Counted from the first letter of the stretch, positions 1 to 7,913 are shown. The stretch is DNA of 23,627 bases from JAAAOZ01 sp964496595 (GCA_964496595.1 CAZCAI010000071.1:1-23627), one strand, 5' to 3'. Numbers and translations are program-made. The notes: generated by a model from the sequence alone, not told the origin.

Positions 1-4
1 CTCA

Positions 5-93
5 GGACTTCAGTCCGGGATCACAACATTTCACCCAAAAACCAATAAGAGCCTTTGTGATTCAAAAAGCTCTCCGCCCCCGTCTCGGAGACG
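5..93. repeat. Short palindromes downstream of the last permease gene
   Basis: Two short perfect inverted repeats lie in the gene-free stretch 1-132. GGACT-TC-AGTCC is at 5-16 and CGTCTC-G-GAGACG is at 81-93. Neither is followed by a clear T-run on the minus strand, so they are not convincing intrinsic terminators, although 81-93 is the first hairpin after the permease stop at 133. They resemble dispersed palindromic repeats of the kind seen in the other gaps of this window. Nothing else is visible in 1-132. Confidence 0.4.
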
Positions 94-132
94 TTTGCAA
101 AATCACCTTCGATCTGCTTAGACGCCTTTATG

Positions 133-1431
133 CTATTCCTGCTGCTCTGCGCGGCGCTGCTGGCGTTGTAACAGCGTTTTCCAAGCGTGCATCGCCAACG
201 TCAGGCCGATGACGCCGTACGCCACGAAGACCCGGAAGTACTCGCCGATTTGCGCGTCGCCGAACAGCTCCCGCCCGGTCGCCGGCGCTACGATGAAGAG
301 GGTGTGGAACAGGAAGACGCCCAGCAACGCCTGGCCGATGGTCGCTTTCGTCACCGTGGCGCCGCCGATGAGGATGGCGGCGATGGCGTACAGGCCCACC
401 TGCTCGTAGCTCCCGTAGGTACTGAAGGCGCCCATATTTTGTAGGAAGATGATGTGGCCCCACGAGGCGAAGACGGTGGAGAAGACGATGGCTTTGACGC
501 GGATGTCATCCACTGCGATGCCGGATACCGCCGCCACGTGACGATCCTGCCCCACCGAGCGCATATCCTGGCCCAACTTGGTCTTGGAGAGGAAGTAGAG
601 GAAGATGCACAGCCCGGTGATCGTCAACCACGTACCGGCGGGAATTTGGACATTTCGAAGCAGAGATTGACTGGTCAGCAGCCACACGGCCCACCCGATG
701 GCCCCGATCGGGAGCAGGGTGCTGAACGCCAGACGGCGCTTGCTGCTCTGAGCGTGATCCGATTGGAAGAACCGGTACCCTTGGAAGATCAGGCCGATGA
801 GGCCCACGATAATCAGCGTCGTCGGTAAGTTGATGCGGAGCACCCCATCCAGCCCGTACTTCAGACCCTGGGTGAGATCCACCGTCGTCCGAATCCCCAC
901 GCCGGAACTGAGCACCAACACCTTATTATCCATCGGGATGATATCGCCTACCAGTTGCAGGAAGATGAATTGGTACCAACCGGCGGCAAAAAAGCCCAAG
1001 ATCAGGCCGGTGATCATCTCCTGCCCCTTGGTGCGATTGAAGAGCCTGCCGGTCAGTGTGCCGAGCAACATCGACAACGGCGTCGCCAGCGCTATGCACA
1101 ACAGAATCCCGGGGAAGCCGGTCACGCCCCAGTGGCTCACGAAGATGATGACCGCCTGCGCCGCCATCGCGCCCAAGACGATGGAGAAGTTCAGCCCCAT
1201 ACCGGCGATGACGGGGATGATCAGCGACAATACTAAGAAGGTGTTGCGCGATACGCGGGAGATGATGTCCGTGATATAGAGGAGCGCGTTCATCCCCGAG
1301 ATGTACAGACCTGCCAGACTGAGGATAACGAACATAATCGTAACCATGTTCTGGGTCAGGAACTTTATCAGGGTGCGTTTGAGATCGAATTCAGGGCCTA
1401 GCACAGATGTGAGATTATCTTTGATGCTCAT
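133..1431 (-). CDS. ABC transporter permease, BPD_transp_2/LivH-RbsC type (DUF3798-linked system)
   Basis: A 432-residue polytopic membrane protein and the second permease of the uptake system encoded at 133-5297. It has about nine hydrophobic segments. A glycine-rich early segment (GMGLNFSIVLGAM) corresponds to the GIDLSVG-type region of sugar and nucleoside permeases. The cytoplasmic coupling loop lies around GQDRHVAAVSGI, and the family-typical AAILIGGATVTKA stretch is near the C-terminus. The charged tail ends in QRRAEQQE. The start ATG overlaps the stop of the upstream permease in an ATGA arrangement (4 bp), so the two are translationally coupled and probably form a heterodimeric pore. 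The family assignment is firm. The substrate is not known, because the partner lipoprotein belongs to the uncharacterised DUF3798 family. Confidence 0.9.
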   Translation of the reverse strand: MSIKDNLTSVLGPEFDLKRTLIKFLTQNMVTIMFVILSLAGLYISGMNALLYITDIISRVSRNTFLVLSLIIPVIAGMGLNFSIVLGAMAAQAVIIFVSHWGVTGFPGILLCIALATPLSMLLGTLTGRLFNRTKGQEMITGLILGFFAAGWYQFIFLQLVGDIIPMDNKVLVLSSGVGIRTTVDLTQGLKYGLDGVLRINLPTTLIIVGLIGLIFQGYRFFQSDHAQSSKRRLAFSTLLPIGAIGWAVWLLTSQSLLRNVQIPAGTWLTITGLCIFLYFLSKTKLGQDMRSVGQDRHVAAVSGIAVDDIRVKAIVFSTVFASWGHIIFLQNMGAFSTYGSYEQVGLYAIAAILIGGATVTKATIGQALLGVFLFHTLFIVAPATGRELFGDAQIGEYFRVFVAYGVIGLTLAMHAWKTLLQRQQRRAEQQE

Positions 1432-2489
1432 GATCGTTCTCCTCCGGTCTGCGTCAGTGCGTAGAGAATAATGCCGTTCTGGATAATGATCCGCGAGATC
1501 TCCGCCATACTGGTCATATCCGTGGGCAAGATGTTGGTGATCGTGTTAGCGACGGGCATCGCCACTACCAGGATGCCTTGGAAGAGAAAAGTGCCGACGA
1601 TGACGTGAGCGATGTTCGCTTTCTTGATGGACGCGCCGCCGATGAGGATCGCAGCGACCGCCACGAAGGGCATAAACATCGGCCCCTCGTAGAGCTGCAA
1701 GAAGCCGTAGCTCTGCGCGTAGACCAAAATCCCCACCGCGCCCAAAGTCGTGGAGATGACGGTGCCCAGAATGCGATTCTGGTTCACGTTAAGCCCCGCG
1801 GCCTCCGCGAAGCGCGGATTACTGCCCGCCGTCGCCATGCCGATCCCGGCCTTGGTGCGCATAAATAGCCACATCAGCAGACAACAAGCCAGGAAGAAGA
1901 GCAACAGGCCGGTGGGAATCACGAGGTCGCCGATCTCGAAGGCCAGAAAGTTGTTTAGCAGTTGCGAGAGCTGGCGATTTTCGAGCGAGACGGTGACGCG
2001 CAATCCCCGCCCGATGGGCCAGGCCATCTCCGGGCTTTTGAGGGGCAAGATCAGCCACGCGATCTTCATCACGGAGACGGCGGAGAAGCCCACAAAGGTC
2101 GCCAGCATCATCTCCGACCCCTTGACGCGGTTCAGCAGCCAGCCGTAGCCATAGCCCACGGCGACCGCAAACGGTATCGAGAAGAGGATGGCGGCGAAGA
2201 AGTTGGTGAAGCCGTCCAACCTGAACTCGATGGCCAACAGTGAGCCGATCAGGCCGCAGAGGATGCCCAGCGAGACGCCAAAATTCGGGCCGATGCCGCT
2301 GGTAATCGCCGGCAACATCGCCAGCACCAGCACCCCGTTCATCCCGATGCGCACGAGGGTGGAGGACATCAGCTCGGCAAAATCCAACTTCAAAACCAGG
2401 GCCAGACCGCACAGGAACAGAAAGAACCCCAGAATGATAAGTCTGGGAAGGCCAAAATCACGCACAAAGTCTTTGATAAATTTATTCAT
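1428..2489 (-). CDS. ABC transporter permease, BPD_transp_2/LivH-RbsC type (DUF3798-linked system)
   Basis: A 353-residue integral membrane protein and the first permease of the same transporter. It shows the same layout as its neighbour: the SGIGPNFGVSLGI segment near residue 65, a coupling loop at GSNPRFAEAAGL followed by a hydrophobic helix, and the AAILIGGASIKKA motif. It is clearly a diverged homologue of the 133-1431 protein rather than a copy. Its ATG lies 8 bp inside the end of the ATPase gene and its TGA overlaps the next ATG by 4 bp, so ATPase, permease and permease form one tightly coupled unit. The two permeases with one tandem-domain ATPase match a nucleoside-, sugar- or branched-chain-type importer. 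The substrate is unknown. Confidence 0.9.
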   Translation of the reverse strand: MNKFIKDFVRDFGLPRLIILGFFLFLCGLALVLKLDFAELMSSTLVRIGMNGVLVLAMLPAITSGIGPNFGVSLGILCGLIGSLLAIEFRLDGFTNFFAAILFSIPFAVAVGYGYGWLLNRVKGSEMMLATFVGFSAVSVMKIAWLILPLKSPEMAWPIGRGLRVTVSLENRQLSQLLNNFLAFEIGDLVIPTGLLLFFLACCLLMWLFMRTKAGIGMATAGSNPRFAEAAGLNVNQNRILGTVISTTLGAVGILVYAQSYGFLQLYEGPMFMPFVAVAAILIGGASIKKANIAHVIVGTFLFQGILVVAMPVANTITNILPTDMTSMAEISRIIIQNGIILYALTQTGGERS

Positions 2490-4083
2490 TGTTCAAGCTC
2501 CTTCTCGGTTGATCTTTCTGTCCGGCCATGAGCAGACCAAACTTCACATCCGAATCGTCCGGCTTCAGGATGCCGGCAAGTTGTCCTTCCGAGATAATGG
2601 CGATGCGGTCGCACACACTGCGCAACTCGCCCAACTCACTGGAAGTCATCACGATGGTCATGCCCTTTTCGGCATTCAACTGGATTAAGGTCTCCAACAC
2701 CAGGCGTTTGGCGCCCACGTCGATGCCCCGCGTCGGCTCCGATACGAATAGAATCTCCGGGTCCAACGTCAACGCGCGCGCGATGCACACCTTCTGCTGG
2801 TTGCCGCCGCTGAGACGGCGCACCTCTTGGGTCGGGCCGGTACAGCGGATATCGAGGTCTTCGATCATCTTGAGGGCGTGCTCGCGCATCTCGCTTTGAT
2901 TGATCTGCGTGAGAAATGCAAATTTATGAATGAAGCGATTCTGGTTGTGCATCGCGGTGATCGCGATATTCATCTCGATAGATGCATCAAGCAACAATCC
3001 CACGCCGCGCCGATCCTCCGAGACGAAGGCCAGACCGTGCGCGATGGAGGTGGGCGTATCGTTCAGTTGGAGAGGTGTGCCGTTCACCTGGACGTGGCCT
3101 TGCGCCGGGTAAAGCCCCATAATGCCGTTGGCGATGCCGACTTTGCCCTGGCCTGCCAGCCCGCCGATGCCGAGAATCTCGCCCTGGCGCACCTCGAGAT
3201 TCAGCCCCTTGACCTCCTCGCCCGGCATCTCCACCACCAGATCCTGGATGCTCAAGGCGACGTTGCCGTTGGATGACTTTTCTGTCCTGCTGGATAGTTT
3301 CTCTATCTTGCGGCCGACCATCAACTCGGCCAACTCGTAGATATTCGTATCCTCCTTGGGCTTCGTCGCGACCAGGCGCCCATCTCGCAACACCGTGATG
3401 TTATCGGCGGCCTCCATCACCTCGTCCAGACGATGGGTGATAAACAAAATCGCTATGTCCTGCGCTGCGATCCGTTGCATAGCCTCTAACAGATGCGCCG
3501 CTTCGCTTTCCGCCAGGACGGCCGTAGGCTCGTCGAAAACGATGAGTTTGATGTTGGTCTTATCGATCTCGCGGGCGATCTCGGTGAACTGCATATAACC
3601 CACGGGCAGACCCGCCACCTTAACGTACTCCTCGATCCCAATATCTAAGCTGTCTAGCGCCCGGCGGGCGTCCTCGCGCATCGTCTTCACGTCCAAGGAT
3701 TTTAATTGCTCGCCAAAGACGCGGCTGATCGGATTATCTTTGAGCACTTCCCGGTTGAGCTTGATGTTTTCTGTGATGGTGTATTGAGGCAACAGCATAA
3801 ACTCCTGATGCACCATTCCGATTCCCAACGCCATGGCCTTGTGAGGCGATTGGATGGCGGTGCGTTGTCCTTCGAAGAAGATCTCTCCCCCATAACCGCC
3901 GGTTTCGTGGATCACGGGCATGCCGAAGAGAATGTTCATCAATGTGGATTTGCCGGCGCCGTTTTCTCCAACGATGGCATGAATTTCGCCGGGTTGAAGC
4001 GTGAGGTCTATCTCGTGTAAGACTTGGGTGCCATAATAGCTCTTGTTGATATTGCGCATTTGCAGCAGAGACTTTTCCGTCAT
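2482..4083 (-). CDS. ABC transporter ATPase with two nucleotide-binding domains
   Basis: A 533-residue tandem ATPase of the sugar/nucleoside importer class (RbsA/MglA/YufO-like). The N-terminal domain has Walker A GENGAGKST (residues 39-47), a Q-loop in GMVHQEFML, Walker B LIVFDEPTAVL and an H-loop in FITHRLDEV. Its signature is degenerate, with VGYMQF where LSVAQ or LSGGQ is usual. The C-terminal domain has an eroded Walker A (GGLAGQGKVGIA) but a canonical signature LSGGNQQK and the family motif SEPTRGIDVGAK. Asymmetric sites of this kind are common in the family. The start is preceded by a G-rich ribosome-binding site. The gene follows the lipoprotein gene after an 89-bp gap that contains a strong hairpin, and it is coupled to the permeases downstream. 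Confidence 0.93.
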   Translation of the reverse strand: MTEKSLLQMRNINKSYYGTQVLHEIDLTLQPGEIHAIVGENGAGKSTLMNILFGMPVIHETGGYGGEIFFEGQRTAIQSPHKAMALGIGMVHQEFMLLPQYTITENIKLNREVLKDNPISRVFGEQLKSLDVKTMREDARRALDSLDIGIEEYVKVAGLPVGYMQFTEIAREIDKTNIKLIVFDEPTAVLAESEAAHLLEAMQRIAAQDIAILFITHRLDEVMEAADNITVLRDGRLVATKPKEDTNIYELAELMVGRKIEKLSSRTEKSSNGNVALSIQDLVVEMPGEEVKGLNLEVRQGEILGIGGLAGQGKVGIANGIMGLYPAQGHVQVNGTPLQLNDTPTSIAHGLAFVSEDRRGVGLLLDASIEMNIAITAMHNQNRFIHKFAFLTQINQSEMREHALKMIEDLDIRCTGPTQEVRRLSGGNQQKVCIARALTLDPEILFVSEPTRGIDVGAKRLVLETLIQLNAEKGMTIVMTSSELGELRSVCDRIAIISEGQLAGILKPDDSDVKFGLLMAGQKDQPRRSLNNE

Positions 4084-4106
4084 ACGTCCCCCTTATGAAT
4101 AATCTT

Positions 4107-4145
4107 AAAATGCAAGGTTGCCGTATTCCGGCAACCTTGCATTTT
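4107..4145 (-). terminator. Perfect 17-bp stem hairpin between the lipoprotein and ATPase genes
   Basis: The left arm AAAATGCAAGGTTGCCG (4107-4123) and the right arm CGGCAACCTTGCATTTT (4129-4145) are exact reverse complements around a 5-nt loop. The stem ends in A:T pairs, so the RNA would finish in a U-run in either direction, as in a bidirectional intrinsic terminator. Here it sits inside an operon, after the solute-binding protein and before the ATPase. It therefore more likely gives partial termination or protects the upstream mRNA end, so that more binding protein than transporter is made. That role is inferred. The structure is read directly. Confidence 0.8.
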
Positions 4146-4172
4146 TACGGTAAGTCTTGGTCCCAGTGAGGT

Positions 4173-5297
4173 CTATTCGAAGATGATGTGTTCCGAGAGG
4201 AAGAGGAAATAGTTGTCCGTGCCTTCATAGGGCGTTAACTTTACGCCGCCGCCTGCGATCTCTTCCATGACTGAAATGAGAGCGTCCTGATCCACGCGCT
4301 CCGTGATATCGCCCTCGATCCAGTCGATGGCATATTCCACGCCCGCCTCGATGAACATCATATTGACGGGAACCGGCCAGGTCGCGACACGACCGGCTGC
4401 ACCGGCGTCGACCACCTTCGTGTTGATCTCTTCCAAAATCCAGTCCAGATCGCCCTTCTTATCCTCGGGTACTTCGATGCCCAGGGCCGCCGGCATAGCG
4501 TGATAGGGGGAGGGGCAGCACTGCACAGGGAAGATACCGCCATATTCTACAGCCTGGCGGATGAGAGGTTCCATCATTGCGCAGTTGGTGCCAAAGACAG
4601 CGGTTTGGGGGCCGTACTCTTCGATCTTGCGTGGCACATCTTCCATAATGAACTGCTGGGTGCCAGGGGTTCCGGCGTCGCCGGTGGGATCGGGGGCGTC
4701 CTCATCCACGAATTGCATCCCCAACTCCTCGGCGCGCGCCTTCATCAGTTCACGGCGCTGGGACAGGAACTCGATGGACATATGGCGCGGGAAGGAGTAG
4801 TGCACCAACACCTCGGCGCCCATTGCGTGCGCGTGCTCGGCGATCTGTGGGCCACGGCCCAGGTCGTCGGTGTTGAGAATGATGTCGCCCTTCTGGGCGA
4901 TGATGTCGGGATCTTCCTGCGGAGCGCCTAACACGAAAAACATATCGGGTCGAATTTCACGCACTTTGTCCACTGCCGCCACCGTGCCGGGAACGGCCTG
5001 CACCATAACAATGGCCTTGACATCGGGATCGGATGCCATTTCCAACATGTTGGTGATGGTGGTTTCCTGCTCCTGCATAAAGCGGTCGGGGTAGGTGGAA
5101 ATCAGAATCCGATCTTCCCCATAGCGCTCTTGCATCTGCTCGGCCATGCGGAACTCTTCTTCGTTCTGGGTTACGGTTCCGGTCATGATGCCGATCTTCC
5201 ATTCGCCGGCTTCAGGCTCTGCGGCTTCCTGTTGGCAGCCAAACAGACTCAAGACGGTAATCAATGCTAATAACGTCAGTAACGCCTTCTTAAACAT
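4173..5297 (-). CDS. DUF3798-family solute-binding lipoprotein
   Basis: A 374-residue exported lipoprotein. The N-terminus is a short basic and hydrophobic signal peptide ending in the lipobox LFGC, with the lipidated cysteine at residue 21 and an acidic linker after it. The mature part starts with the DUF3798 hallmark WKIGIMTGTVTQNEEEFR and continues with Rossmann-like periplasmic-binding-protein segments (AIVMVQAVPGT, MFFVLGAPQEDP, TAVFGTNCAMMEP). A CC pair lies in GGIFPVQCCPSP. The ATG has a strong GGAGG site. It is the first gene of the ABC cluster whose ATPase and permeases follow downstream, so it is almost certainly the substrate receptor. The ligand is unknown. The fold and partner genes suggest a nucleoside-, sugar- or amino-acid-like small molecule. 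Confidence 0.9.
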   Translation of the reverse strand: MFKKALLTLLALITVLSLFGCQQEAAEPEAGEWKIGIMTGTVTQNEEEFRMAEQMQERYGEDRILISTYPDRFMQEQETTITNMLEMASDPDVKAIVMVQAVPGTVAAVDKVREIRPDMFFVLGAPQEDPDIIAQKGDIILNTDDLGRGPQIAEHAHAMGAEVLVHYSFPRHMSIEFLSQRRELMKARAEELGMQFVDEDAPDPTGDAGTPGTQQFIMEDVPRKIEEYGPQTAVFGTNCAMMEPLIRQAVEYGGIFPVQCCPSPYHAMPAALGIEVPEDKKGDLDWILEEINTKVVDAGAAGRVATWPVPVNMMFIEAGVEYAIDWIEGDITERVDQDALISVMEEIAGGGVKLTPYEGTDNYFLFLSEHIIFE

Positions 5298-5363
5298 GTT
5301 CTCCTCCTGAATTGATTTGATTTGGATTGGGTATTACGAGCAGAATAGTAATTTTTAGGGCTG

Positions 5364-5373
5364 TCACCTCCTT
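5364..5373 (-). promoter_or_regulatory. Distal AAGGAGGTGA (anti-SD complement) in the lipoprotein leader
   Basis: AAGGAGGTGA on the minus strand matches the 3' end of 16S rRNA almost fully but lies about 65 nt upstream of the ATG at 5297, which has its own GGAGG site. The same ten bases occur upstream of the BMP lipoprotein start (9009-9018). It is not followed at normal spacing by a convincing start codon, so it may be a ribosome standby site or the remnant of a leader ORF. Confidence 0.35.
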
Positions 5374-5466
5374 TTTTCCTCTTGTGGATGTTCCTCAAGC
5401 GGCGATAGACAACAGAGGATAGGTAGTTGTTTTAATGCCGCGAGCGGGAGAAAAATAATAGGAGAG

Positions 5467-5494
5467 ATTATGCCATAGAATGAATATAAAGCAA
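5467..5494 (-). promoter_or_regulatory. Possible sigma-70-type promoter for the DUF3798 operon
   Basis: On the minus strand TTGCTT (5494-5489), a 16-nt spacer and CATAAT (5472-5467) form a plausible -35/-10 pair. The -10 matches the consensus at five of six positions. The -35 is weak, with only TTG conserved. It would give a leader of about 165 nt before the lipoprotein ATG. This is a prediction by eye and other A+T-rich stretches nearby could serve instead. Confidence 0.35.
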
Positions 5495-5547
5495 ATGGCT
5501 TTTGGAGACTTCCTAACGTGCGGATCGCGTGAGGTTTCGATGCCATT

Positions 5548-5586
5548 GTGGGTGGAGATGGGAGGGGCCGTATTTTCTCCACCCAC
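5548..5586. repeat. Palindrome with an 11-bp perfect stem
   Basis: GTGGGTGGAGA (5548-5558) and TCTCCACCCAC (5576-5586) are exact reverse complements around a 17-nt loop. No T-run follows on the minus strand, so a terminator role is not clear. It may be a dispersed palindromic repeat or a binding site in the region upstream of the DUF3798 operon. Confidence 0.6.
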
Positions 5587-5677
5587 CGATGGTCTGCTGC
5601 ATCTCAGCAGATGAAGCAGATGAAGCGAGTCGAGCAGATACACGGACGAATAACAGGCCACATACCACCAGGGCTTT

Positions 5678-5791
5678 CCCATTCTCGCTCCAAGGAGATC
5701 GCTAGATCCCCGTTTTGCTTCCGCGATCTGAAAATATGTTCGCAATATGCCCGAGAGGCGCAGATTTAACCATCCGCTTGGAGCGAATGGG
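5678..5791. repeat. 114-bp element with inverted ends
   Basis: The left end CCCATTCTCGCTCCAAG (5678-5694) is the reverse complement of the right end CTTGGAGCGAATGGG (5777-5791), apart from a two-base indel. Just inside the left end, AGATCGC (5696-5702) and GCGATCT (5723-5729) form a second, nested 7-bp stem. No target-site duplication or coding capacity was seen. This looks like a small non-coding dispersed repeat or MITE-like unit. Comparison with the rest of the genome is needed to confirm it. Confidence 0.45.
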
Positions 5792-5903
5792 ATGTAATTG
5801 CAAAGTGGGAAAACCCTAACATAACATAGAGTTTCAAGGACACATTTGCTACTCAGACCAGTCTCAGAAGACGTGTCCGGTAGCTCGATATTTCCATATC
5901 ACT

Positions 5904-5923
5904 GAGCCTGGTGTGGGAGGCTC
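5904..5923 (-). terminator. Hairpin directly after the nucleoside-type ATPase gene
   Basis: On the minus strand GAGCCT, an 8-nt loop and AGGCTC form a perfect 6-bp stem 13 nt after the TAG at 5937. It is the first hairpin at the end of the BMP-transporter operon, but it lacks a following T-run, so an intrinsic terminator is only a possibility. Confidence 0.35.
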
Positions 5924-5936
5924 TAAAGCAGTAGTT

Positions 5937-7523
5937 CTAGGCGGATGCTGGTTCCGGCCTCAGCTTCTCCTTCTCTTCCTCCTCGACGACGCCGGCCATC
6001 AGCAGGCCTAACCGCTCCGCCGTGGCATTCTTGGCATCCACGATGTCCATAATCCGGCCCTCGTAGATAACGGCGATCCGGTCGGCCAGGCCCAGAATCT
6101 CGTCGAGATCCTCGGAGATCAGCAGGATGGCCGTGCCTTTCTGGCGCTCTGCCAGTAATTGCGCGTGGACGTACTCCATCGCGCCGATGTCGAGGCCGCG
6201 CGTCGGCTGGGCCGCGATCAACACCCGCGGCTGGCGCGAGATCTCCCGCGCCAGCACGACCTTCTGGATGTTGCCGCCGGAGAGGCTCTTCGCCGGCGTC
6301 TCCCGCGAAGGGGTCTTGACCTGGAAGCGCTCGATGAGTTTGTCGGCGTACCTGGAGATGATGTTCAAGTTGAGCATCCCCGAATTGGCAAATGGGTGCT
6401 TGTTATGCTCGCGTAGGATGGTATTCTCCGCAATCGAAAATTCCTGGACCATCCCATCCTTCATCCGCTCTTCGGGGATGTAGGCCAGCTTCTTCTCGGT
6501 GAGTTCGGCGGGCGTCTCGCCGGTGACGTCCTCGCCTTCCAGGTACACCTTGCCCGCCGTCGCCGGTCGCAGGCCCGTGATGACCTCGGCCAACTCGCGC
6601 TGGCCGTTGCCCGACACCCCCGCCAGTCCCAGAATCTCGCCTGAATGGACGGTCAGATCCACGCCGCGTAAGGCCTCCGTGCCCCGGTCGCTCTCTGCTC
6701 GCAGCCCCGCGACGGCCAGGCGCGGTTGCCCCGCCTCGATCTCTTCGTGTTCCGGCTTCATGATGACCTCGCGCCCCACCATCATCTCGGCCAAACTGGC
6801 CTTGGTGCAGCCGCTGGTCGGACAACTATCGATCCGCTGACCATCACGCAACACCGTCACGCGCTGGCTGATGTCTAAGACTTCGTGCAGCTTGTGGGAG
6901 ATGAAGATGATCGCGTGGCCCTCGTTGACCATCTGCCGGATGGTGACGAAGAACTCATCGACCTCTTGTGGGGTGAGCACGGCGGTCGGCTCATCCAGGA
7001 TGAGCAGGGCGGCGCCGCGATAGAGCGCCTTGATGATCTCCACGCGCTGGCGCTGGCCCACAGCTAACTGCCAGATGTAGGCGGTGGGATCGACCCGCAA
7101 GCCGTAGATATCGGCCAATTCCAAGATGCGCTTAGACACGCGCTCCAGATCGGTCAGCGGCTCGCGTGAGGAGGGTAGTCCTAACGCCACGTTCTCCGCC
7201 ACGGTGAGCGTCTCCACCAACATAAAGTGCTGATGGATCATGCCAATCCCCAAGTTGATGGCGTCGGTGGGAGATTGAATCTCCATCCGCTGGCCGTTAA
7301 GCCAGATTTCGCCCTCATCAGGCTCGTACAGTCCATAGAGGACTTTCATCAGCGTGCTCTTGCCGGCGCCGTTCTCGCCGAGCAGGGCATGCACCTCGCC
7401 GGCATGGACGTCGAAATCGACATGATCGTTTGCCAGCACGCCGGGAAAGCGCTTCACGATCCCTTTCATCTCCAACGTATCGATGCGAGCTTGACCCGAA
7501 GGTAATATCACGCGCTCTGTCAT
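5937..7523 (-). CDS. ABC transporter ATPase with two nucleotide-binding domains, nucleoside/BMP type
   Basis: A 528-residue tandem ATPase of the YufO/NupO-like class that works with BMP-family lipoproteins. Domain 1 has Walker A GENGAGKST, Q-loop GMIHQHFML, a signature region VGQRQRVEI, Walker B LLILDEPTAVL and the H-loop in FISHKLHEV. Domain 2 has a degenerate Walker A (GVSGNGQREL), signature LSGGNIQKV and the altered Walker B AAQPTRGLDIGA, which is typical of this subfamily. The ATG has a GAGGAG site at good spacing. It lies 401 bp after the BMP lipoprotein gene, so it may depend on read-through or its own promoter. It is the energising subunit for the two permeases at 9118-11216. Purine nucleoside or base uptake is inferred from the neighbouring hydroxylase. 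Confidence 0.92.
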   Translation of the reverse strand: MTERVILPSGQARIDTLEMKGIVKRFPGVLANDHVDFDVHAGEVHALLGENGAGKSTLMKVLYGLYEPDEGEIWLNGQRMEIQSPTDAINLGIGMIHQHFMLVETLTVAENVALGLPSSREPLTDLERVSKRILELADIYGLRVDPTAYIWQLAVGQRQRVEIIKALYRGAALLILDEPTAVLTPQEVDEFFVTIRQMVNEGHAIIFISHKLHEVLDISQRVTVLRDGQRIDSCPTSGCTKASLAEMMVGREVIMKPEHEEIEAGQPRLAVAGLRAESDRGTEALRGVDLTVHSGEILGLAGVSGNGQRELAEVITGLRPATAGKVYLEGEDVTGETPAELTEKKLAYIPEERMKDGMVQEFSIAENTILREHNKHPFANSGMLNLNIISRYADKLIERFQVKTPSRETPAKSLSGGNIQKVVLAREISRQPRVLIAAQPTRGLDIGAMEYVHAQLLAERQKGTAILLISEDLDEILGLADRIAVIYEGRIMDIVDAKNATAERLGLLMAGVVEEEEKEKLRPEPASA

Positions 7524-7587
7524 AGCTTGCTCCTCTAAAAATAAGTATCTGTTCTAGCTACCGGACACTTTTTCCAAGACCATTCTT

Positions 7588-7619
7588 AATCAGCAGATAG
7601 AGCAGATATAAGCAGATTA
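7588..7619. repeat. AGCAGATAN 9-10-bp tandem repeat, first tract
   Basis: Three units of AGCAGAT plus two or three variable bases start at 7592, 7601 and 7611. They are in the opposite orientation to the ATCTGCT repeats at 7755-7799, so the two tracts bracket about 135 bp and could pair imperfectly in RNA. Similar AGCAGATGA units occur near 5605-5640. Confidence 0.5.
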
Positions 7620-7754
7620 GTTTTTGGTTCAGATCTAAAATCTCACAAAGAAAACACAAAGAAAACACAAAGAGGTACAGTAAGGAAGATATTTCTCTGC
7701 GGATCTTTGAGAAAATCCCCGGCAACCCTGTATCAATTAGACTATCTGATTATC

Positions 7755-7799
7755 CATCTGCTCCATCTGCTCCATCTGCTTAATCTGCTTAATCTGCTG
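7755..7799. repeat. Five tandem 9-bp units (MATCTGCTN)
   Basis: Five consecutive 9-bp units are read directly: CATCTGCTC twice, CATCTGCTT, AATCTGCTT and AATCTGCTG. The invariant core is ATCTGCT. The reverse complement of this core forms the tract at 7588-7619. The tract lies in non-coding DNA downstream of the BMP lipoprotein gene. A dispersed intergenic tandem repeat is the simplest reading. Confidence 0.7.
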
Positions 7800-7872
7800 A
7801 GATATAGGTATAAAACCGTAAAGTGCGTTGCACCTCACCAGACTAAACGGTTACTTGTTTTTCACATTAAGT

Positions 7873-7913
7873 GAGACGCGACGCCCATCGTTGCGCCGCG
7901 AGCGTCGCGCCTC
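7873..7913 (-). terminator. GC-rich hairpin just after the BMP lipoprotein gene
   Basis: On the minus strand GAGGCGCGACGC (7913-7902) pairs with GCGTCGCGTCTC (7884-7873) over 12 positions, with one G:T wobble and a 17-nt loop. It begins 11 nt after the TAG at 7925. The stem is strong but the following sequence is A-rich rather than a T-run, so it may be an mRNA 3'-end stabiliser or partial terminator, in the same place as the hairpin after the DUF3798 lipoprotein. Confidence 0.5.

Larger units (their letters stand above)
5298..5936. other. Gene-free stretch with hairpins, dispersed repeats and a possible promoter
   Basis: These 639 bp separate the nucleoside-type ATPase (stop at 5937) from the DUF3798 lipoprotein start. 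I see no supportable gene. The small open frames here lack good start sites and family resemblance. The stretch holds a hairpin at 5904-5923, an 11-bp-stem palindrome at 5548-5586, a 114-bp element with inverted ends at 5678-5791, loose 9-bp AGCAGATGA-type repeats near 5605-5640, a possible promoter at 5467-5494 and a strong Shine-Dalgarno-like sequence far upstream of the start (5364-5373). Confidence 0.7.

Noticed and set aside
5364..5769. Small open frames in the 5298-5936 gap
   Set aside because: They cover repeats and hairpins and lack ribosome-binding sites or recognisable sequence.
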